Shown here piece by piece: positions 1 to 8,985 of a DNA stretch of 64,000 nucleotides. The notes beneath the pieces were generated by a model that was not told the origin of the DNA, did no database searches, and saw nothing but the letters and a program-made list of their open reading frames with translations. Both the position numbers and the translations under genes were made by a program. The stretch's first letter is position 1; every line of letters begins with the position of its first letter. Location: assembly GCA_949825065.1 (NCBI GenBank), contig OX463862.1:12643592-12707591 (forward strand), in the 5' to 3' direction. This stretch comes from Odontocerum albicorne (Eukaryota > Arthropoda > Insecta > Trichoptera > Odontoceridae).

Positions 1-534
1 ATTTATACCAAAAATTATGGACAGAAAATATATCATAAACCTATAGAAAAAGAAAGCGATGATGGAGAGGAAAGGCAAGTAGGAAATAAATTACGTAACA
101 TTACTTACTGACTTGAAATTAAAAGTTTTTTTCAATCGCTTTTTGAAACATGTTAATGTCGTAGTGAGTATGAAATAAGCTGGTCTATGATATGTCCACA
201 TTTTTCTTTCCATATATCAATATTGAAACTTCTTCTTGAATAATGTCCGTGAACTCCTTTATGTGAAGAAATATACGTCAGTGTCAAGTGATGTCCACTT
301 CATAGGATCTTGAAAGTTCTATTCACATGGGCGACATCGACGCACTCGGTTGGCGCGTCCGTGGTTGATATTTTGAGAACTAGGCCCGGGACTACTGTTA
401 TCTAGTGAGTGAAACTATTTTACAATTAAACTGCAAAGTTTACAACTAAATGAATATTTACAATGAGATTAAAATTAAATCTGTAGTAAGCGAACGAATT
501 ATTTCGGTGTAAATGACGTCTATCGATATTTATA
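1..534. other. unassigned AT-rich sequence
   Basis: I see no coding region, RNA gene or clear repeat here. It is the left flank of the mariner element that starts at 535. Confidence 0.5.
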
Positions 535-1810
535 TTAGGTCCCCACATACGAAACCGGCGTTTTGCCGTACTGGCAACTTTGATCTCAAATATCTTCTCT
601 TTGGTTAGGAATTTCAAATTCAAATTTATACAGCTATTTACTCAAGTATTTGTGTTTTGAAAATTATAATTCATTTGTTTTTTCCTCAATTGTTTTTTTT
701 CTTTGCGTCACTCCGTTTACAAAATGGAAAACTTGAAATATCGCGTTATTTACGAGTACGAGTTCCACCGTGGCACCAGTGCTGCAGAAACGGCTCGAAG
801 GATTAATGATGTGTATGGCGACGGTGCCGCAAAAGAAAACACAGTGCGTTTTTGGTTCCAACGTTTTCGTTCTGGAAATTTCAACCTGCAGAACAAGCCC
901 CGTGGAGAAAGTTGATAATGAAGAATTGAAGGCTATTGTGGAAGCGGATCCATCGCAAACCACGTCCGAGTTAGCTGCAGGCTGCGGTGTTAGTGATAAA
1001 ACTGTTGTAATCCACTTGAAGCAAATTGGGAAGGTGAAAAAGCTTGAAAGGTGGGTACCTCACGAATTGAGTGAAGCAAATCAACAAACGCGCGTTGACT
1101 GCTGCGTTGCATTACTCAACCGGCACAATAATGAAGGGATTTTGAATCGAATCATTACCTGTGATGAAAAGTGGATCCTGTATGATAATCGGAAGCGCTC
1201 ATCGCAATGGCTGAACCCTGCCGAACCAGCCAAACCATGCCCCAAGCGAAAATTGACTCCGAAAAAGTTACTTGTGAGCGTTTGGTGGACTAGTGCTGGT
1301 GTCGTTCACTACAGCTTTCTTAAATCTGGCCAGACGATTACGGCAGATGTCTATTGTCAGCAACTGCAAACCATGATGGAAAAGCTAGCTGCTAAACAAC
1401 CGAGGCTGGTTAATCGCTCTAGGCCACTGCTGCTTCATGATAACGCTAGACCACACACTGCACAACAGACGGCTACCAAATTAGAAGAGCTTCAATTGGA
1501 ATGTCTAAGACATCCACCGTACTCTCCGGACCTTGCCCCAACAGATTACACTTTTTTTCGAAATTTGGATAACTTCTTGCAAGGGAAAAAATTCAACTCC
1601 GATGGGGCAGTCCAAACAGACTTCAAAGATTTTATTGATTCCCGTCCGAATGGTTTTTTTAGTAAAGGGATCGATGAACTACCTACGAGATGGCAAAAGT
1701 GCATAGATAGCAATGGTACATACTTTGATTAAATAAATATATTATATTAAAAAAAAATCAACTTTATGTTCCTCCCAAACAAAACGCCAATTTCACATGT
1801 AAGGACCCAA
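535..1810 (+). mobile_element. mariner transposon copy 1, near full length
   Basis: This is a 1276-bp element with 31-bp terminal inverted repeats at 535-565 and 1780-1810. The ends begin TTAGGTCC (left) and, read inward from the right, TTGGGTCC, and both run into GGCGTTTTG. The element is flanked by the TA duplication expected of mariner (533-534 and 1811-1812). The two repeats differ at 7 of 31 positions and all seven differences are transitions. The interior encodes one transposase, now frameshifted. Size, TIRs, TSD and protein agree, so this is a firm call; the mariner subfamily was not determined. Confidence 0.95.
724..1732 (+). pseudogene. mariner transposase, frameshifted
   Basis: This is a DD34D mariner transposase that would cut and paste the surrounding element. 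The start at 724 opens an N-terminal helix-turn-helix domain (MENLKYRVIYEYEF...) that runs to a stop at 913-915. The rest continues in another frame from about 905 to the TAA at 1730-1732. The junction is a frameshift with probable loss of a few codons near 900-912. Catalytic motifs are visible in the second part: TCDEKW (first Asp), HDNARPH (second Asp) and YSPDLAPTDY (third Asp), with exactly 34 residues between the last two Asp. Total length is about 336 residues, against roughly 345 for the family. The catalytic core looks intact, so the frameshift is the main visible lesion. Confidence 0.93.
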
Positions 1811-1953
1811 TATCTTATGCATATATTTTATTACGAGTTCATCATTTTTCGGTTAATAAAATAAATGATGCTATTAAGCATGGAAATTTTATTGAGGCTC
1901 AACAGGTATGGAAGATTTTTGGGGAGTAATATTTTTGTTTGTTTCTTAAAGGT

Positions 1954-3235
1954 CAAAGGGAAAGTATTTAGAGAACAGGATAAAAATATATGTTAGAGAT
2001 CTCCCTCCTCTCGGCCACAATCACACAAAGGGAAAGTATTTAGAGAACAGGATAAAAATATATGTTAGAGATCTCCGTCCTCTCGGCCACAATCACACAA
2101 AGGGAAAGTATTTAGAGAACAGGATAAAAATATATGTTCGAGATCTCCCTCCTCTCGGCCACAATCACACAAAGGGAAAGTATTTAGAGAACAGGATAAA
2201 AATATATGTTCGAGATCTCCCTCCTCTCGGCCACAATCACACAAAGGGAAAGTATTTAGAGAACAGGATAAAAATATATGTTCGAGATCTCCCTCCTCTC
2301 GGCCACAATCACACAAAGGGAAAGTATTTAGAGAACAGGATAAAAATATATGTTCGAGATCTCCCTCCTCTCGGCCACAATCACACAAAGGGAAAGTATT
2401 TAGAGAACAGGATAAAAATATATGTTAGAGATCTCCCTCCTCTCGGCCACAATCACACAAAGGGAAAGTATTTAGAGAACAGGATAAAAATATATGTTCG
2501 AGATCTCCCTCCTCTCGGCCACAATCACACAAAGGGAAAGTATTTAGAGAACAGGATAAAAATATATGTTCGAGATCTCCCTCCTCTCGGCCACAATCAC
2601 ACAAAGGGAAAGTATTTAGAGAACAGGATAAAAATATATGTTAGAGATCTCCCTCCTCTCTGCCACAATCACACAAAGGGAAAGTATTTAGAGAACAGGA
2701 TAAAAATATATGTTCGAGATCTCCCTCCTCTCGGCCACAATCACACAAAGGGAAAGTATTTAGAGAACAGGATAAAAATATATGTTCGAGATCTCCCTCC
2801 TCACGGCCACAATCACACAAAGGGAAAGTATTTAGAGAACAGGATAAAAATATATGTTCGAGATCTCCCTCCTCTCGGCCACTATCACACAAAGGGAAAG
2901 TATTTAGAGAACAGGATAAAAATATATGTTAGAGATCTCCCTCCTCTCGGTCACAATCACACAAAGGGAAAGTATTTAGAGAACAGGATAAAAATATATG
3001 TTCGAGATCTCCCTCCTCTCGGCCACAATCACACAAAGGGAAAGTATTTAGAGAACAGGATAAAAATATATGTTCGAGATCTTCCTCCTCTCGGCCACAA
3101 TCACACAAAGGGAAAGTATTTAGAGAACAGGATAAAAATATATGTTCGAGATCTTCCTCCTCCCGGCCACAATCACAGAAAGGGGAATTATTTAGACTTA
3201 AACAACAGGACAAAAAGATATGTTCGAGATCTCGG
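1954..3235. repeat. 72-bp tandem array encoding a LINE-type CCHC knuckle on the minus strand
   Basis: There are seventeen exact-period 72-bp units (1954-3177) and an eighteenth diverged unit with a small insertion (3178-3235). The unit is 24 codons long, so the minus strand stays open across units and repeats CDCGREEGDLEHIFLSC followed by SLNTFPL. The pattern C-x-C-x8-H-x4-C resembles the CCHC knuckle at the C-terminus of non-LTR retrotransposon ORF2 proteins. The units are nearly identical. Five of them carry the same stop codon in place of the Glu before His (near 1993, 2065, 2425, 2641 and 2929). The array is better read as a minisatellite seeded from a LINE fragment than as a gene. Confidence 0.9.
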
Positions 3236-3581
3236 TTCGAGCCCCGCGCTATACATCTCTCCTCGAATAACACGCATTTTTCCCACCTAGGATGGATATC
3301 AAGATACCTATGACTTCTGTCACATCTATTATTTTGAAAAAGAGCGGGAAAAGCATGCCGGACTCGTATAAAATATTTTTAATTTTACCTTGAAATAATT
3401 TTTAAAATGGGTTGATGTATTGACATACACAAAATTGACCAATTTACTTCCAATTTCGCTCACAAAACTATGTCATTTTTGATCGAATTTTTTACATATT
3501 GTATATTGTCCATCTATTTTATGTAAAAAAATAAATTACACATGAGAAGCGTATAATTTACATTAAATATAGCTTTTATCA
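3236..3581. other. flank upstream of the odorant-binding protein gene
   Basis: No coding sequence is recognised. A GGTTCGAGCCC string at about 3234 resembles a tRNA B box but has no matching A box. The rest is AT-rich sequence leading to the promoter. Confidence 0.35.
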
Positions 3582-3612
3582 TATAATATTTTCTCTTCGA
3601 CGCGGTCAGTCA
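3582..3612 (+). promoter_or_regulatory. TATA box plus arthropod initiator of the OBP gene
   Basis: TATAATA starts at 3582 and TCAGT, the arthropod initiator consensus, lies at 3606-3610. If transcription starts at the A at 3608, the TATA box sits at about -26, the normal spacing. The 5' UTR would then be about 49 nt before the ATG at 3657. This is inferred from motif spacing only. Confidence 0.55.
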
Positions 3613-3656
3613 ATAAAATGTCTGGCATAATTCTAATAAAGTTATTTACCGTCAAA

Positions 3657-3713
3657 ATGGCAAACACATGCCGCGTAATTTTTATTTTCTGTTTCTTTAT
3701 CGCATTTGTCGCG
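3657..3713 (+). CDS. odorant-binding protein (Minus-C type), exon 1: signal peptide
   Basis: The exon reads MANTCRVIFIFCFFIAFVA, a typical 19-residue secretion signal with a hydrophobic core and small residues before the likely cleavage point. It ends in a complete codon (GCG) followed by a consensus donor, GTAAGT, at 3714. Joining it in phase 0 to the acceptor at 4670 gives a 138-residue precursor, the normal size for insect odorant-binding proteins. A second in-frame ATG lies upstream at 3618 and would add 13 residues (MSGIILIKLFTVK). I prefer 3657 because it gives a standard signal length and because 3618 would lie only about 10 nt from the predicted cap. Confidence 0.8.
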
Positions 3714-3851
3714 GTAAGTTGACTTTTTATTTTGTGTTTCTTTATCGCGTTTGTCGTGGCAAGTTGACTTTATCGCATTTGTCGCGGCAAGTTGACTTTC
3801 TCGCGTTTGTCGCGGCAAGTTGACTTTATCGCGTTTTTCGCGGTAAGTTGA
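3679..3851 (+). repeat. minisatellite made of the exon 1 end plus splice donor
   Basis: Copy 1 (3679-3723) is the 3' part of exon 1 with its donor and first intron bases. Copy 2 (3724-3768) is a 45-bp tandem duplication of it. Copies 3 and 4 (3769-3796 and 3797-3824) are 28-bp versions, and copy 5 (3825-3851) is a 27-bp version. Copies 2-4 have GC in place of the donor GT (GCAAGT), while copy 5 again has GTAAGT at 3843. Reading past the first donor meets a TGA at 3720, so later donors would truncate the protein. Confidence 0.85.
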
Positions 3852-4158
3852 TTTTTTTCGCGCTTGTAATTTGTGGTATAAAAAGTATTCCTATTTATTC
3901 CCTTCAAAGAGTATGGTTAGATCGTGTTAGAAATTTTGAAAGATTGAAAAGTAAGGAGTAAAAGAAACTGAAGAGCTGTATAAGAATATGTATGGATATG
4001 GAGGAGGCGATGGAAGTACTCGTATGTCGTAATAGGAAAGTTTGACACTTTGTCTTCTCTTTCTATCTCAACAGAAAATGAACATGATGGCATGTAAAGA
4101 ATGACGCGAATAAAATATGTTGTGATTGGACAATCTGACGGCTTGTTTTACAATCTAC
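3852..4158 (+). other. OBP intron 1, part before the MITE
   Basis: The intron runs 3714-4669 (956 bp, phase 0). This part contains nothing recognisable beyond the minisatellite at its start and AT-rich sequence. Confidence 0.6.
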
Positions 4159-4561
4159 CAGCGGCGGCTGGCCTCGAGGTGCGCTGCTGTGCTGAGCACC
4201 AACGCACCTCGAGACGCTGAGCGAATATGAAATATCGCTGTCTCACGGTTTACTGTATGTCTCTGTCTGCCCTATATGAATTGACATTTCAGTCCGGTGC
4301 GTATTGGAGATCGCTCCGGTAATATTGGCAAACTTGGCCGGTCAATTTGAAAGGAATATTTTTTTAAATTTTACTTTAAATTTATTTTGAATTTTCACTT
4401 AAATAAAAATACTCTTACTATTTGCCAGTATTCTTATACATATTTAATCTATACAAATATTTAACATTTTTGGAAGTCATGTTTGCGAATATATAATTTA
4501 TTTATTGCGAATTATTTCTCCGGTTCAGCGCACCAACGCACCTCCAGAGCAGCCGCCGCTG
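4159..4561. mobile_element. hAT-type MITE inside the OBP intron
   Basis: This is a 403-bp element with inverted repeats of about 36 bp at its ends (4159-4194 and 4526-4561). Both begin CAGCGGCGGCTG and both contain a GAGGTGCG block. The flanking 8-mers CAATCTAC (4151-4158) and CTATCTAC (4562-4569) match at 7 of 8 positions, the 8-bp target duplication typical of hAT elements. The left end also folds on itself (CCTCGAGGTGCG near 4171 against CGCACCTCGAG near 4203). No transposase is present, so the element is non-autonomous. Confidence 0.8.
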
Positions 4562-4669
4562 CTATCTACTCCAACAGGGAAATAGTCTGTTAAAAAATTG
4601 TCTCTGAAATCTACTTTTCAATGAAGAATAATTATACTTTTATAATAATGATATAAAACAACATTTCAG

Positions 4670-5029
4670 GCAATCAATAATGTTGACAAGATCGAAGAAT
4701 TCCTCAATGATTTAAAGGCGACATGCTTGAAAGACAATCCAGTCAAGCAGGTATTCTTAGATCGCGTCAAAGCTAAAGTCTTCACAGATTACGATATTTG
4801 GTTAAGGAAATACGCCATGTGCATCTACGAAACACTTGGATTCTTTGACGAGCGTGGTAATGTCAAGATGACATCAATGGAAAATGTACCCGGAGCAGAC
4901 CCAGCCAGGTTCAAGAAAGTAATCGAAATCTGTAAACAGGAGGACAACATTGTAAATACGTTCGACAGAGCGTGGTTGACTTTGATGTGCATACGGGAGA
5001 ATTATCCTGAAGAAGAGATGATATTTTAA
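4670..5029 (+). CDS. odorant-binding protein (Minus-C type), exon 2: mature protein
   Basis: The exon follows an AG acceptor (TTTCAG, ending at 4669) and is open for 119 codons to the TAA at 5027-5029. It encodes a small acidic helical protein starting AINNVDKIEEF. In the 138-residue precursor the mature part has four cysteines, at 38, 70, 107 and 126. Spacings are C-x31-C-x36-C-x18-C, matching classic insect odorant-binding proteins that lack Cys2 and Cys5, the Minus-C group. Such proteins are secreted and carry hydrophobic ligands in sensillar lymph or other fluids; the ligand cannot be read from sequence. No other OBP gene is visible nearby. No frameshift or internal stop is present, so the gene looks functional. 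Confidence 0.88.
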   Translation, partial: AINNVDKIEEFLNDLKATCLKDNPVKQVFLDRVKAKVFTDYDIWLRKYAMCIYETLGFFDERGNVKMTSMENVPGADPARFKKVIEICKQEDNIVNTFDRAWLTLMCIRENYPEEEMIF

Positions 5030-5078
5030 AAACATTTTTTTAAATTTATTTAATCTTTTAATTCTTACATTGAAATAT

Positions 5079-5088
5079 AATAAATAAA
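5079..5088 (+). terminator. poly(A) signals of the OBP gene
   Basis: Two overlapping AATAAA hexamers occur at 5079-5084 and 5083-5088, 50-60 nt after the stop codon. They are the likely cleavage and polyadenylation signal. Confidence 0.6.
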
Positions 5089-5109
5089 AAGGCGTATGCC
5101 CGTCCTTAA

Positions 5110-5350
5110 CCCTGAGAGCGCTACGAGAAAAAAATATAATTGTCTATCTAGTGCTGAGATATATTTACGATTCGGACATTCGTGATAAATATTTATTTTA
5201 AAGAACAAAAAAACAAAAAATATATACTTTTACAACATAAATATATTTTAGAATATGTACCCTTGTATTCTAAATGAAGGATATTCATTTAGAATACAAG
5301 GGTAGAACAAATTTCTTCCACTGTTATAGCAGTGCGCCGATCTCTCAGGG
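5110..5350. mobile_element. piggyBac-type MITE with TTAA target sites
   Basis: This 241-bp element has ends CCCTGAGAG and CTCTCAGGG directly next to TTAA on both sides (5106-5109 and 5351-5354), the signature of piggyBac insertion. It also contains a perfect 21-bp internal inverted repeat (5258-5278 and 5284-5304) with a 5-nt loop. It has no coding sequence. It lies just downstream of the OBP poly(A) signals. Confidence 0.8.
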
Positions 5351-5650
5351 TTAAGCAGATACATAAACTTTAATTTGTCTTCATTGCTAATACTCGTAGG
5401 TAGTAATATATATCAAACCAAAAATATTATCTGTAACAGTTCTATTCTGGCATTTGAACTGGACAGATATAACGTATCAATCAACAATTCCCGGAACTAA
5501 CCAACAGATGGCGCCTCTAATAACAAATCCATACCATTTTCAGTTAGTACCAACCTTTAGAAGTTACGTGTCAAACTTTCATGACATTCGGACATTGTGT
5601 CATTGAGTTACAGTGGTTTTAGTGACGCTACTTTTGCTATTTTCAAAATA

Positions 5651-5838
5651 ATGGAAAAAATCGAATTTCGTGTGTTGATAAAACATTGGTTTTTAATGGG
5701 AAAAAATATCGTTCAAACTCAGCGATGGATTGAAAAGTGTTATCCGGGCTCTGCTCCGTCGAAAACAACTATGTTGATGAATAAAGAAGAATTTCGGCAA
5801 ACAAATGTGGTTTTAGTAGTTAGTCCAGGGAATTATTG
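5651..5838 (+). pseudogene. mariner-like transposase, N-terminal fragment
   Basis: From the ATG at 5651 the reading frame gives MEKIEFRVLIKHWF followed by a second helix region containing YPGSAPSKTT. This matches the N-terminal helix-turn-helix of mariner-superfamily transposases. The similarity decays after about 5800 and the frame stops near 5837. No catalytic domain or terminal repeats could be found, so only the DNA-binding head remains. It differs from the three longer mariner copies in the window. Confidence 0.6.
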
Positions 5839-6110
5839 ATCGATGTAAGATAATTCCATTCTCAGCTTATTATCTGGATGGATTATTATACAATAATATC
5901 GCCAGCCATTAGTAAAACGGGCGAGGTGTTAACTATCTGTTTTAAATAGTTAATTAAAAAACATTATAGATATTTTACAAAATTTAATTTTACAATCTGA
6001 ATGGAAAAAGTTTAACTTTTTTCATATTATTTAAAAAAAATTGTATCATTCAAGCGCTGACCTTAATTTAGAAATACGTCTGAATTCTCACCCTGAAGCT
6101 CTGCATTACT
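5839..6110. other. unassigned AT-rich sequence
   Basis: I see nothing identifiable between the mariner fragment and the tandem repeat. Confidence 0.4.
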
Positions 6111-6619
6111 TTTGTGGTACTGCAATGTGACCACATTTTATGGTACTGTGATCTAACCACATTTCGTAGGATTGCAATGTGACCACATTTTATGGTACTG
6201 CGATCTAACCACATTTCGTAGTATTGCAATGTGACCACATTTTAGGTACTGCGATCTAACCACATTTCGTAGTATTGCAATGTGACCACATTTTATGGTA
6301 CTGCGATCTAACCACATTTCGTAGTATTACAATGTGACCACATCATATGATACTGCGATCTAACCACATTTCGTAGTATTGCAATGTGACCACATTTTAT
6401 GATACTGCGATCTAACCACATTTCGTAGTATTGCAATGTGAACACATTTTATCGTACTGCGATCTAACCACATTTCGTAGTATTGCAATGCGACCACATT
6501 TTATGGTACTGCGATCTAACAACATTTCGTAGTATTGCAATGTGACCACATTTTATGGTTCTGCGATCTAACCACATTTCGTAGTATTGCAATATGACCA
6601 CATTTTGTGGTACTGTGAT
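6111..6619. repeat. 26/52-bp dimeric tandem repeat
   Basis: The array consists of two alternating 26-bp monomers. One contains GTAGTATTGCAATGTGACCA and the other GGTACTGCGATCTAACCA, so the true period is 52 bp with about ten copies. Both monomers share a TACTGCRAT-like core and end in AACCACA or GACCACA, showing that the dimer arose from a 26-bp ancestor. One unit near 6240 has lost two bases. No open frame runs through it. Confidence 0.88.
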
Positions 6620-7356
6620 GATGATAATATAGTCGATAATTTTCGAAGGAATCTCAATTCAGCCTTGCAGCGACACATCGTTGGATCGATTGGATACTCT
6701 GATATTTTGATGTCAAAGCTTTATTTTATTCAAAGTGTTCAGCGAAAGAATTGACAATTTGCTAGGCTGTTTGAACTCCAGAACTTAGTCCGCTTTATAA
6801 GTAAATTTACTTCGCTACCACTCATTTTTCTTCCCCCGTGACGTCGAGCTTTAAATCCGTCGTCGTTACTTTTCTTTTCATACTCTGATGTGTTACTGCT
6901 TGAGGAGGAATTTCCCTTGAGACGCCCTTTGATAAGACACGCCCTTCGGGCAGTTTTTCTTTGTTACTAAATGACGTCGGATTCATAATGAAGATCACAC
7001 TACATGGGGACTTGTTTTATTCCCCATAACAACATAGGTGGTAAATTACAAAGCGTGGGAGGGAATACGCGTATATTTGACATCAAAAGGGGGCGGACGG
7101 CCTCAACCAATTTTGCGAGTATACTATATTTTCTTTACCAGTCTGCCGCTGTCTAAAGCCTAGTAATACACTTACAGCTAAATTGCTTTTATGCTCCACA
7201 AGCAATTTTCGCCCCCGCTACCACCTTATGACTCTGTTGTCGTCATCCTATTCTCGCTTCGATGTGACGTCAGTACGAAAATTGACTACTTGAATTCTTG
7301 TATAAAAAACTACGTCGCTCGAGATAGTATCCGACTGTAGACTAAATAAACTAGAC
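6620..7356. other. unassigned sequence
   Basis: No gene or family is recognised. There are scattered GC-richer patches with TGACGTC strings (near 6840, 6974 and 7265) but no consistent element. Confidence 0.35.
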
Positions 7357-7525
7357 TATCGTTTCTCAACCTTTATAGCATTGCGTCCCCAAAAAAGTAA
7401 AAAAAAATCGAATGTCGTGACCCCTTGCAAAAACTTTTACATTGTAAAACAATGCCTTGAAATTAGGGTTGTATTTAAAAAAATGTATACTGATGAGTCA
7501 CGACCCACAGGATGAGAAACAATAA
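7357..7525. mobile_element. decayed hAT-like remnant
   Basis: The left end TATCGTTTCTCAACC and the right end, read inward, TATTGTTTCTCATCC form a short imperfect inverted repeat of the TTCTCAA type common at hAT termini. The interior contains GTCGTGACCCC and ACGACCCAC strings, again typical of such elements. There is no coding sequence. Confidence 0.4.
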
Positions 7526-7852
7526 ACTGGAAGGTTAACCCCTGCCATGCAAGGTCGGAAATATTTTTATAAAGCTTCTGAACTGTTATAAAACATTACT
7601 TAAGTAGAAAAAAACGAAACATGAATGAATGTTTCATGAAAAATGAAAAAAAATGTTTGAAAACATTTTGACCGCATTAAATACAACTATGCCGCCCCGA
7701 CACATCAACTGACAACTGAATGTAAAAATTATAAAATTTTCCCTAGCGACTATTATTTATTCTACACCACACCAGAACGTAGATAAAAAGAAATTATTTC
7801 AAGTGTATAATTGAATTATTATATTATGCACCTCATTTTATTTACAAGAGTC
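7526..7852 (-). mobile_element. non-autonomous Helitron copy, decayed
   Basis: Its body aligns with the better-preserved copy at 12000-12302: both contain GACACATCAACTGA and end in ATTTTATTTACAA. Reading on the minus strand, the 5' end would be near 7852 and the 3' end near 7526, where a CTGG replaces the CTAG of the other copy. The 3' hairpin is degraded. Confidence 0.55.
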
Positions 7853-7883
7853 CTCTGTAGATAGGATGCTACAATATATTTTC

Positions 7884-8985
7884 TCATTTATAATATTCAC
7901 GTGATTCACGGAAGGCATCGGGGATGATTCTTGATTGCCAAATATGTAGCATCAGATCATGAACAGCGACAGTCACTGGTTCTCTACCCCATTTGAAGAC
8001 CTCAGAGGGGACTCCTGTACTTAATGCTTTATGGTTTTTCAGACGTTGAATTGCTGTTCTGACCTCAGCAATGCTCCTCATCAGGATCCAGCTATGGGCT
8101 GTACTGAGGAATCTCATCAAGCACCCGCAGATCTATTGGGTGACTTTGGTTAGTTAGGTCAGTGTAGTATTCTTTCCAGCGGTTTTTTATTTCCACTTGG
8201 CCAGTCAAAATATTCCCATCTTTGCTCTTTATAGGCAAGACTGCACAGTTCTTAAGACCATACACAAGCTTCAGATCCTCAAAAAACCCCTCTTTGGTCA
8301 TTAATCTCTGCAACTGACTGTATTTCCCTCACCTTCATCCGCCATCAATCGTTCTTAAGTCCCCGTGAACGTTTTTACACATCTCGCTTTCTTGGCTCTG
8401 TATATCTCCTTGAAGTCCTGGGAATTAGGATTCTGCAAGTAACAAGCAAATGCTTTTTTCTTCTCATCAATCAGAAAAGATATCTCCTCGTTGTTGTCCT
8501 GGAACCAGTCCGGCTGTTTTCTAGTAATCGTGGCGCAGACTTCTACGAACGATCGATACATAATTCAATTGAAACTGTCACACTGAGAACTCGTAGTACT
8601 AAGATCCATCCTGACATCAATACCCTCAGAAACAACTGCACAGAGTCGTTCTCGAACTGGGGCATCCTTGAGACCAGCCGTATTAAGTTTCTTGGTATTG
8701 GACCAGATTATGAGCTTTTTGAACTTGATGGTTAAAGCTACATCCCTGACTCTAGTAATACTAATATCTCCGTGGCCACACTGCTGAGTTATCACAAAAT
8801 CGATCAAGTGCCAATGTTTGTAGCGTAGATGCTGCCAAATGTGTACTTGTTTATGAGTTGGAATCGCGTATTTTTTTAATCACAAGTTTATGCTTAGTAC
8901 ATTTTGTGAACAGAACTCGATTAGAATTGGCCTTTCCAACATCATGTCTACCAAGTACCCCCTCCAAATTCCGTGGTCGGTGCCA
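7884..8985 (-). pseudogene. non-LTR retrotransposon (LINE), endonuclease and start of reverse transcriptase
   Basis: On the minus strand the reading order is as follows. An endonuclease segment with GRHDVGKANSNRVL lies near 8900-8970. HWHLIDFVI follows near 8815. A linker contains KQPDWFQDNNEEI and YRAKKARC (8355-8561). The RT entry region contains NRWKEYYTDL, AIQRLKNHKA and VPSEVFKWG (7884-8313). These are the familiar conserved blocks of an apurinic-endonuclease LINE. The frame is broken at least three times (near 8850, 8563 and 8315), and the RT catalytic part is missing. The copy is dead and truncated at its 3' side (lower coordinates). Confidence 0.8.

Noticed and set aside
2065..3273. 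Minus-strand open frames of 83-114 codons as a Cys-rich zinc-finger protein
   Set aside because: They are products of a 72-bp minisatellite whose period is a multiple of three. Units are nearly identical at DNA level, several carry the same stop, and no start or promoter context exists.
6111..6619. CRISPR array
   Set aside because: There are no unique spacers; the interspersed segments are themselves repeats, and the host is a eukaryote.
7349..7533. 8-bp target duplication around the hAT-like remnant (AACTAGAC and AACTGGAA)
   Set aside because: The right-hand copy coincides with the Helitron 3' end and matches at only 6 of 8 positions.
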